Source: an uncultured Candidatus Saccharibacteria bacterium
Lineage (GTDB): Bacteria; Patescibacteria; Saccharimonadia; Saccharimonadales; UBA1547
Direction: 5' to 3'
NCBI GenBank assembly: GCA_946480535.1
Contig: CAMLKA010000040.1
Location: 1 to 6,180 of the forward strand
Length of the DNA: 6,180 nt
Shown here: in pieces, positions 1-6,180 of the stretch
Numbering within the stretch: position 1 is the stretch's first letter
How the letters are laid out: every line of letters begins with the position of its first letter
The notes under the pieces: model-generated
The model's database searches: none
Told to the model about the DNA's origin: nothing
What the model saw: the letters and a program-made list of their open reading frames with translations, nothing else
Translations under genes and position numbers: made by a program

Positions 1-2042
1 TTATCAAGGTGGTTGATCCCCTCGATGTTATCGTGCGAGCCAGGCACTTCGTGTGCACGGTGCAAACGAGCTGAAAGCTCTTTCGCAAGGATATCGTTAA
101 TAAGCGTCGACTTACCACTTCCGCTTACGCCGCTGACGACGGTCATCACGCCAAGTGGAATAGTGACGTCAATATTCTTCAAGTTGTTCTCACGAGCACC
201 CTTAATGACGAGTGCGCGATCCTTCTGGATGCTGCGGCGTTTTTTCGGCACGGCAATTTTCTCAGCACCACTAAGGTAGCGGCCCGTAATACTGTTACTA
301 TCCTTCGCCACTTCATCTGGCGTACCGTATGCGATAACTTGTCCACCGTTTACACCCGCGCCAGGCCCAATATCAAGCAAGTAGTCGGCGTGACGAATGG
401 TGTCCTCGTCGTGTTCAACAACCAGAACAGTATTTCCAAGGTCGCGGAGGTGCTTCAGCGTTGCAATAAGGCGATCGTTGTCGCGCTGGTGCAGCCCGAT
501 CGATGGCTCATCGAGAACATACAGCACACCCTGAAGCCCAGAGCCAATTTGGGTTGCCAAGCGAATACGCTGTGCTTCACCACCAGAGAGGGTGTTCGCA
601 GCACGTGAAAGCTCAAGATAACTGAGCCCAACGTTATTCATAAAGCCAAGACGACTGCGAATTTCTTTAAGAATTTGAGTTGCAATAAATGCTTCTTGCT
701 CGCTCAGCTTTAGCTTGGTATCAAAAAGGTCGAGTGCGTCTTCAACGCCGAGCGTACAAATATCCATGATACTAAGGCCGTGAATCGTCACTGCCAAAAC
801 AACTGGCTTCAAGCGCGCGCCCTTACACGCGTGACATTCACGTTCGCGCATAAAACGCTCGATATCCTTACGCATGAAATCGCTGTCGGTTTCTTTATAG
901 CGACGTTCGAGGTTAGGAATAACCCCTTCGTAGGTCGAATCGTAGGCGCGGCCATCACCAAGTGAAATGCGGTACTTTTCATCACCCGTTCCATACAGCA
1001 CTTTTTGCACTGCTTCTTCTGGCATTTCTTTTACGGGCACACGAAGACTAAAACCATGAGCGTCAGCCACGGCTGAAAGGCGCTTCATATACCAAGCGTC
1101 ACTATTCACACGATTGTACGGACGAATCGCACCTTCAGAGATTGTAAGGTTCGGGTTAAAAACAAGATCAGGATCGACTTCAAGACGACTTCCAAGGCCC
1201 GTACATACCGGACACGCACCCTGTGGGGCGTTAAAGCTGAAGAGACGTGGCTCGAGTTCAGGAATTTCTTCATTTGGGTGGTCAACACAGGCGTAGCGTT
1301 GGCTATACACGTGTGACTCTTCCGCATCAACATCGAGTACTTCGACAACGCCGTCGGCAATATCGAGCGCCTGCTCAACCGACTGTGCGACACGTGAACG
1401 CATTTCTTCTGAAATAGCGATACGGTCAACAACAATTTCAATGTCGTGCTTATACTTCTTGTCGAGTTCTGGGTATTCATCAAGAGCATACACAACACCA
1501 TCAACACGAGCACGAGCAAATCCAAGACGACGATACTGTTCAGGAATATGTGCGAACTCGCCTTTCTTGCCTTTGGCGATTGGCGCGAGAATCATGAGGC
1601 GAGAACCTTCAGGGAGCTTCAATACTTCATCAATAATATCCTGCGGCGTACGGCGACTTACCGCCTTGCCACACACTGGACAGTGAGGAATACCAATACG
1701 CGCGTACAGAAGACGTAGGTAGTCATAAATTTCAGTTACCGTTGCAACGGTTGAACGAGGGTTGCGGCTGGTTGATTTTTGGTCAATGCTAATCGCTGGG
1801 CTCAAGCCATCGATTTGGTCAACATCCGGCTTTTCCATAAGCCCTAAGAATTGACGAGCATAGCTCGAGAGGCTTTCAACATAACGACGCTGACCTTCGG
1901 CGTAAATGGTATCGAAAGCGAGGCTCGATTTGCCCGAACCACTCAAACCTGTAATCACAACAAGCTTGTCACGCGGTATCTCAACACTAATATTCTTTAG
2001 GTTGTGCTCGCGTGCACCAGTTACACGAATCACCTCTGACAT
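1..2042 (-). CDS. uvrA: UvrABC excinuclease subunit A, C-terminally cut by the window edge
   Basis: UvrA is the DNA-damage-sensing ATPase of nucleotide excision repair; it dimerises, loads UvrB at lesions and acts in the cytoplasm on DNA. I translated the minus strand from the ATG at 2042 and found 680 uninterrupted codons. Visible motifs: first Walker A GLSGSGKS (residues 32-39), Cys pair CPVC (121-124), zinc module C252-x-x-H255 with C277-x-x-C280 around the [10 protein letters not shown] segment, Cys pair C403/C406, ABC signature LSGGEAQRI (485-493), Walker B with [12 protein letters not shown] (510-521), and second Walker A GVSGSGKS (638-645). Family members are roughly 940 residues, so about 260 are missing beyond position 1, including the second signature and Walker B. 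That is truncation by the window, not decay. The start is set by the family N-terminus ([18 protein letters not shown]) and by a TATAAT box 7 nt upstream. No Shine-Dalgarno sequence is present. Confidence 0.97.
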   Translation of the reverse strand, partial: MSEVIRVTGAREHNLKNISVEIPRDKLVVITGLSGSGKSSLAFDTIYAEGQRRYVESLSSYARQFLGLMEKPDVDQIDGLSPAISIDQKSTSRNPRSTVATVTEIYDYLRLLYARIGIPHCPVCGKAVSRRTPQDIIDEVLKLPEGSRLMILAPIAKGKKGEFAHIPEQYRRLGFARARVDGVVYALDEYPELDKKYKHDIEIVVDRIAISEEMRSRVAQSVEQALDIADGVVEVLDVDAEESHVYSQRYACVDHPNEEIPELEPRLFSFNAPQGACPVCTGLGSRLEVDPDLVFNPNLTISEGAIRPYNRVNSDAWYMKRLSAVADAHGFSLRVPVKEMPEEAVQKVLYGTGDEKYRISLGDGRAYDSTYEGVIPNLERRYKETDSDFMRKDIERFMRERECHACKGARLKPVVLAVTIHGLSIMDICTLGVEDALDLFDTKLKLSEQEAFIATQILKEIRSRLGFMNNVGLSYLELSRAANTLSGGEAQRIRLATQIGSGLQGVLYVLDEPSIGLHQRDNDRLIATLKHLRDLGNTVLVVEHDEDTIRHADYLLDIGPGAGVNGGQVIAYGTPDEVAKDSNSITGRYLSGAEKIAVPKKRRSIQKDRALVIKGARENNLKNIDVTIPLGVMTVVSGVSGSGKSTLINDILAKELSARLHRAHEVPGSHDNIEGINHLD

Positions 2043-2049
2043 CTTGATT

Positions 2050-2078
2050 ATTATACGCTCTTTTTAAACTTTTTTCCA
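2050..2078 (-). promoter_or_regulatory. uvrA promoter, predicted leaderless start
   Basis: A perfect -10 box TATAAT (2055 to 2050 on the minus strand) lies 17 bp from a weak -35 TGGAAA (2078 to 2073, 4 of 6 consensus bases). Seven bases separate the -10 from the uvrA ATG, so transcription would begin at or next to the A of the start codon. No LexA-type operator was recognised. Confidence 0.7.
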
Positions 2079-2147
2079 GTCAACTAGTCATTCGACGCTC
2101 AGTACGCTACACTGAAGAAAATAAGCTATAACATATTATGGTTATGC

Positions 2148-2176
2148 TTGCAATATTACCTCTTAAGGCGTATATT
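2148..2176 (+). promoter_or_regulatory. Promoter of the small membrane protein gene
   Basis: TTGCAA (2148-2153), a 17-bp spacer and TATATT (2171-2176) match the sigma70-type consensus at 5 of 6 positions each. The predicted transcript starts near 2183, leaving a leader of about 22 nt that contains the ribosome binding site. It diverges from the uvrA promoter, with about 70 bp between their -35 boxes. Confidence 0.6.
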
Positions 2177-2189
2177 TTATTAAAACTTT

Positions 2190-2195
2190 GAGAGG
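2190..2195 (+). promoter_or_regulatory. Shine-Dalgarno-like site for the small membrane protein
   Basis: GAGAGG lies 9 nt before the ATG at 2205. It is notable because the three other protein genes in the window have no such site and appear leaderless. It also supports this short reading frame as a real gene. Confidence 0.55.
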
Positions 2196-2204
2196 TCGAT
2201 ACGC

Positions 2205-2486
2205 ATGAAAAAAGCACTGACAATTCTATTTTTATCTCTATCCATTCTTATTATTCTGGACTCTCTTAATGCTGGGCACGCCCTCTTCATGTTCCTTCTT
2301 GCCGGTGTCATTCCGGGCACAAACATAGCGATCAGCGCCAATACTATGCTTGAGTTCTTTACGCTTCTTATCGGCTTCACTCTTTCGCGCCTTACCATCG
2401 CACTGCTTCGTTTTATCGAATCACGACACGAAGAACCAGCGGCACCATCAAGGCGCCGTGCTCGTATCTCAACCGCTCGCGCCTAA
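2205..2486 (+). CDS. Small predicted membrane protein, function unknown
   Basis: This 93-residue protein was not recognised as a member of any named family. It begins MKK and has up to three hydrophobic stretches: about residues 4-18, 25-44 (broken by a Pro-Gly near 37-38) and 49-70. A polar, strongly basic tail follows (about 71-93, with RRRAR). By the positive-inside rule both the KK start and the Arg-rich tail prefer the cytoplasm, which fits two or four crossings better than three, so one segment may be re-entrant or peripheral. The first segment could instead be an uncleaved signal anchor. The gene has its own promoter (TTGCAA/TATATT), a GAGAGG ribosome site and a TAA stop. It is divergent from uvrA and convergent with sbcB, 7 bp away. 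Reality as a gene is likely; function is open. Confidence 0.72.
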   Translation: MKKALTILFLSLSILIILDSLNAGHALFMFLLAGVIPGTNIAISANTMLEFFTLLIGFTLSRLTIALLRFIESRHEEPAAPSRRRARISTARA

Positions 2487-2493
2487 TACCGCG

Positions 2494-3912
2494 CTAATCT
2501 TCGAAAGGAACGATACTTTCAGCCCACAGCTGAAGCTCTTGGAGAATATATTCTTTTGACTCGTCACCAGCGTGAACCGTCGCGAGTTGCTGGAGCCGCG
2601 TTACAAAACCGGGAAGTTGTTTTCGAATACGCTCAGCGCGCCATTTCTCCCAAGCACCCACTTCATCTTCAGCAAGGCTTTGCGGATAATTACGCGCTTT
2701 GTAGTGAAGTAACAACTCATTGAGGCGTTCATCGGTAAATTCAGGGTGAAGATCTGCGAGTGCGTTTGCGTCCGCCTGACGAACCTTATCAATCCGCAGC
2801 TTATCGACATCGGGCACGAAGCCGTCATACAACTGTGCTTCAGGGTCAGATTCTTTTGCGAATTCTGGACGCCCTTCGTACAGAGAACGGACATTTTCGG
2901 CGAATGCTGGCGATGAAAGAAGAATCTTTTTATGCTTCTCAACCGTTTCAAGATCGAGCCCAATTCGCTCCCAGCCACCCTCACGCTCAAGCACGCCCAA
3001 TGGCGCAACCGCAGGGGCGCGGTTATACTGAATTTCTTTTACTGGCAGCTTCACAAAATCTTCTTTTTGGCGTTCTTCCCACGAAGCGAACATGCTCTTG
3101 GCGAGCTCTTTTACTGACAAATTAAGGAGCGGGGTTGGGTCATGGCGAAGGTCATAGACGATAACATTACCGTTGCGACCCGGGGCGAGAGGAAATGACA
3201 CTGTTGCTTTATGGAAAGCGGCATCAAGTTGACCACTGACATAGACAAATGGCCGCTTATCATCAAGGTTTACCAGTTCAGCAACCTTCTTTTTATCCTT
3301 AATAGCAAAGAGGTGCGCGTACAGTTGTGGCTGCTTTTCTTTTACTAGTTTTGTTACTGCAATCAAAGCTTCGACGTCACTCAGTGCGTCGTGTGCCTTA
3401 AAGTGATCGATTCCGTTTATTTTTGTAATAAGTTCGAGCTTGTTCACTTCTTTGCCGTCGACAACTGGCCACTCAATACCATCCGGGCGCAGCGCACGCG
3501 TCATACGAACGACATCAAGTAAATCCCAACGACCACGACCATCTCGCCAACTCCACTCGTACGGATCAGTAAAAGTACGCCAAAATAATGTACGGATAAA
3601 TTCATCATCAAAACGAATATTATTAAACCCAATAGTAATGGTGTCTTCAGTAAAGATTTCATCTCTTAACAACTTAGCAAATTCAGCCTCGGTAAGGCCG
3701 TCGGCTTGTGTTTGCTGTGGAGTAATACCCGTTACAAGCAGTGCGTCTGGTGACGGCAGGGTGTCATCGTTAAGTTTTACAAGAATGTTATATGGTTCAC
3801 CGATAGGATTAAGCTCCGTATCGGTTCGCTGCCCCGCAAACTGCATAATGCGATCTTGGCGCGGATTAAGGCCCGATGTCTCTAGGTCGTAGAAAAAGAA
3901 TGTCTGACTCAT
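2494..3912 (-). CDS. sbcB: Exodeoxyribonuclease I (DEDDh 3'-5' ssDNA exonuclease)
   Basis: The product degrades single-stranded DNA from the 3' end to mononucleotides; in well-studied bacteria it works in recombination and mismatch repair. From the ATG at 3912 it has 472 residues, close to the E. coli enzyme. The N-terminal exonuclease domain shows the DEDDh acids: D9 and E11 in YDLETSG, the GFNNIRFDDEF motif (95-105, catalytic D102 or D103), and H174/D179 in HDALSDVEA. The SH3-like and helical C-terminal regions characteristic of ExoI follow, with DPEAQLYDGF near 356 and RNYPQSL near 407. The open frame extends upstream to 4014, but those 34 codons run through the terminator and promoter of the preceding locus and do not resemble the family, so I chose MSQTFFFYDLE. 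No Shine-Dalgarno site is present. The stop TAG (2494-2496) lies 7 bp from the convergent gene's stop, with no hairpin terminator visible. Confidence 0.95.
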   Translation of the reverse strand: MSQTFFFYDLETSGLNPRQDRIMQFAGQRTDTELNPIGEPYNILVKLNDDTLPSPDALLVTGITPQQTQADGLTEAEFAKLLRDEIFTEDTITIGFNNIRFDDEFIRTLFWRTFTDPYEWSWRDGRGRWDLLDVVRMTRALRPDGIEWPVVDGKEVNKLELITKINGIDHFKAHDALSDVEALIAVTKLVKEKQPQLYAHLFAIKDKKKVAELVNLDDKRPFVYVSGQLDAAFHKATVSFPLAPGRNGNVIVYDLRHDPTPLLNLSVKELAKSMFASWEERQKEDFVKLPVKEIQYNRAPAVAPLGVLEREGGWERIGLDLETVEKHKKILLSSPAFAENVRSLYEGRPEFAKESDPEAQLYDGFVPDVDKLRIDKVRQADANALADLHPEFTDERLNELLLHYKARNYPQSLAEDEVGAWEKWRAERIRKQLPGFVTRLQQLATVHAGDESKEYILQELQLWAESIVPFED

Positions 3913-3919
3913 AGGTCTT

Positions 3920-3925
3920 ATTATA
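3920..3925 (-). promoter_or_regulatory. sbcB promoter -10 box, predicted leaderless start
   Basis: TATAAT (3925 to 3920 on the minus strand) is exactly 7 nt from the sbcB ATG, the same spacing as in uvrA. The -35 region is poor: the best candidate is TTCAGA with a long 19-bp spacer near 3945-3950. It lies directly downstream of the intrinsic terminator at 3958-3980, so sbcB can be transcribed independently of the upstream RNA. Confidence 0.6.
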
Positions 3926-3957
3926 CGGGCTGAATCTGAAATTATCTGAAGACAAAC

Positions 3958-3980
3958 AAAAAACACCCCGCTGGGTGCTG
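3958..3980 (-). terminator. Intrinsic terminator of the large RNA gene
   Basis: Read on the minus strand, AGCACCC (3979-3973), loop AGCG and GGGTGTT (3968-3962) form a 7-pair stem including one G-U pair. The run of six T at 3963-3958 overlaps the end of the 3' arm. It lies 46 bp before the sbcB ATG and just upstream of the sbcB -10 box. It therefore ends transcription arriving from the 4785-4813 promoter. Confidence 0.8.
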
Positions 3981-4013
3981 AAGAAAAAAAGTATTCGGAC
4001 GGATGACAACGCA

Positions 4014-4076
4014 CTGGGGCGAGGGAAAGGGCGATTCAAGAACAGAACCGGCAACCTTTTAAGTCCCCCGCCCCAG
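4014..4076 (-). other. Long hairpin near the RNA 3' end
   Basis: CTGGGGCG (4014-4021) and CGCCCCAG (4069-4076) pair perfectly over 8 bp. Pairing continues inward as G-rich against CCCT, then AAAGG with CCTTT, then CGGTTC with GAATCG closing a 7-nt loop, separated by small internal loops. The arm superficially recalls a tRNA arm, but the element is too short and lacks the D and T-loop consensus. Its basal strand at 4072-4076 is shared with two competing pairings. Confidence 0.6.
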
Positions 4077-4088
4077 CGGTATGCTGGG
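4072..4088 (-). other. Competing hairpin sharing the terminator-complementary segment
   Basis: CCCAGC (4072-4077) and GCTGGG (4083-4088) form a 6-bp hairpin with a 5-nt loop. The same strand, extended to 4072-4079 (CCCAGCGG on plus), is the exact reverse complement of 3968-3975 inside the terminator. The segment thus has three mutually exclusive partners: this hairpin, the 4014-4076 hairpin and the terminator. Confidence 0.5.
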
Positions 4089-4784
4089 TGAGTGTTTGTG
4101 AGTAAGGAAATTGAACGAGCTGTTCGTCACACGGGCTTATCGATGCGTGGAGTGCAAAGACTCCCTTTATGCCGTGTTTTATTGACTACTGAGGCGTTTC
4201 CCTAGAGCTCACTTCGATGCGCTTGGCATCCCCTCTCCACTCGGCGAGGGGCTAACTTCGTCGCTTTCGCAAACTCGACTCTCCGTCCGAATTTTTATCA
4301 TCATCTCGTGGGCACTGCCGAGATCCGGTTCGCTCCCTCTTCGGGCGCTTACGTATCTCTGTATTCGATTATTGAATGTTCAGTTGTGGGTGGTTTCGTT
4401 TCAATGTCCTCTTGGCGAGTATGGCGCCGAAGCGTCAGTGACTGCGAAGAATCTCGGGGGTATATAACCATAGGCCTGAGGTGACGGAACAGCTTGCGGA
4501 ACAAGACAGTTCGGACACTTGATAGACCTGACCCTAAAAACACGAAGACCATGGTGCGCGGGCGTTAAGCCTTAAGCGCTGGCCTGTCTTAACCGATCAC
4601 GGCGACAGGGCAAAGCCATTCCCTTCTCTGCGGCGACGGACAACTCCCAAGCAAGGAGCTTTTGGATAAGCTCGTTACGTGAAGCCGCTCGTATACACGA
4701 GTCACCAGCTTTCTGAATAGTGGACCGACAAGAATGATGTGCAACCCCACGAAGCGCCGAGGCGTCTCACGAAGTAATGGACGT

Positions 4785-4813
4785 ATTATAGCAAATACTT
4801 GCCATTTTGTCAA
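4785..4813 (-). promoter_or_regulatory. Perfect-consensus promoter of the large RNA
   Basis: On the minus strand TTGACA (4813 to 4808), a 17-bp spacer and TATAAT (4790 to 4785) match the housekeeping sigma70 consensus at every position with optimal spacing. The predicted start is near 4778. It is the strongest promoter in the window and begins 16 bp after the obg stop. No start codon follows closely, which points to a stable RNA rather than an mRNA. Confidence 0.9.
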
Positions 4814-4829
4814 TATATTGTCTAAATAA

Positions 4830-6142
<1,313 letters not shown>

Positions 6143-6180
6143 AATTCGCCCCTGTTTTGACAGAGGCGAATTTCGATTGC

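Larger units (their letters stand above)
3993..4292 (-). other. 3' domain of the RNA closed by an 11-bp perfect helix
   Basis: ATTCGGACGGA at 3993-4003 (plus strand) is the exact reverse complement of TCCGTCCGAAT at 4282-4292, with 278 nt between the arms. In the minus-strand RNA this would close a multi-hairpin domain of about 300 nt. The 3' arm is followed within three bases by seven T and then by the terminator hairpin. Nested inside are the hairpins based at 4230/4251, 4216/4230, 4129/4177 and 4014/4076. A perfect 11-bp match at this distance is unlikely by chance within so short a region and organises the RNA into a 5' half and a 3' half. Confidence 0.7.
3958..4778 (-). ncRNA. Candidate large structured non-coding RNA (about 820 nt), unassigned
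   Basis: A transcript is predicted from about 4778 (7 nt after a consensus promoter) to the terminator T-run at 3958. The only frames inside (for example 4349-4552, and 4589-4909, which begins inside obg) have no ribosome site, no recognisable protein character and no ATG near the transcript start, unlike the neighbouring genes. The RNA is rich in perfect inverted repeats: 4688-4692/4697-4701, 4656-4661/4668-4673, 4493-4496/4502-4505, a CGC-UUCG-GCG hairpin near 4424-4433, 4303-4308/4319-4324, 4230-4235/4246-4251, 4216-4220/4226-4230, 4129-4134/4172-4177 enclosing 4149-4153/4160-4164, and 4014-4021/4069-4076. An 11-bp long-range helix closes the 3' domain. I looked for the conserved cores of RNase P RNA, the tmRNA ends and tag, SRP RNA, 6S, rRNA and intron domain V and found none. 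Alternatives are an unusually long sbcB leader or a divergent member of a known RNA class. The transcript is well supported by signals; its function is unknown. Confidence 0.72.

Noticed and set aside
1106..1525. 139-codon minus-strand frame within uvrA, and other open frames within uvrA, sbcB and obg
   Set aside because: They are out-of-frame shadows of well-supported genes with clear family motifs.
2446..2462. GGCACC-ATCAA-GGCGCC hairpin as a terminator for sbcB
   Set aside because: It has a mismatch and no T-run on either strand, and it lies within the coding sequence of the convergent gene.
3913..4014. N-terminal extension of exonuclease I by 34 codons to the ATG at 4014
   Set aside because: The extension crosses the T-run, the terminator hairpin and the sbcB -10 box. 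Family homology begins at MSQTFFFYDLE (3912).
4014..4076. A tRNA gene
   Set aside because: The acceptor-like helix encloses too few bases, and D-loop and T-loop consensus are absent on both strands.
3993..4297. Plus-strand transcript ending in ATTTTT after TCCGTCCGA
   Set aside because: The stem arms are 278 nt apart, which is not a terminator hairpin. No convincing plus-strand promoter was found, and the minus-strand signals are far stronger.
4349..4552. 67-codon minus-strand open frame inside the RNA
   Set aside because: No ribosome site and no family resemblance; it overlaps several strong RNA hairpins.
3958..4778. RNase P RNA or tmRNA
   Set aside because: The near-invariant GAGGAAAGTCC and ACAGAACCCGGCTTA cores are not present at suitable places (only a partial ACAGAACCGGC on the opposite strand). 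There is no tRNA-like pair of ends, no CCA and no tag frame ending in a hydrophobic Ala-rich peptide.

Overview
The window looks like a bacterial chromosome segment, probably from a Candidate Phyla Radiation / Patescibacteria lineage. Saccharibacteria (TM7) is my best guess, from the look of the UvrA, exonuclease I and Obg proteins and the compact layout. This is family-level inference, not a database result. The standard genetic code fits: Trp is TGG, Gly uses GGN codons, and the visible stops are TAA and TAG. There is no sign of a mobile element, CRISPR array, tRNA or rRNA.

Layout from left to right. (1) 1-2042, minus strand: uvrA, 680 codons from the N-terminus, cut by the window edge inside the second ATPase module. 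(2) 2043-2204: a divergent intergenic region with one promoter in each direction. (3) 2205-2486, plus strand: a 93-residue predicted small membrane protein of unknown function, the only gene here with a Shine-Dalgarno-like site. (4) 2494-3912, minus strand: exonuclease I (sbcB), convergent with the small gene and only 7 bp from it. (5) 3913-4829: a 917-bp stretch with no credible protein gene. It carries a consensus promoter (TTGACA, 17 bp, TATAAT) just after the obg stop, about 820 nt of strongly self-complementary sequence, and an intrinsic terminator just before the sbcB promoter. I read this as a gene for a large structured non-coding RNA on the minus strand and could not match it to RNase P RNA, tmRNA, SRP RNA, 6S, rRNA or a group I/II intron. 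(6) 4830-6125, minus strand: the complete ribosome-associated GTPase Obg.

The protein genes cover DNA repair (UvrA in nucleotide excision repair, exonuclease I in 3'-5' degradation of single-stranded DNA) and ribosome assembly or stress control (Obg). They do not form one operon: uvrA, sbcB and obg each have their own TATAAT box 7-8 nt before the ATG, which predicts leaderless mRNAs.

The main discovery candidate is the RNA at about 3958-4778. An 11-bp perfect long-range helix closes its 3' domain. An 8-nt segment inside that domain can pair perfectly with the terminator hairpin, so the RNA might also gate read-through into sbcB.
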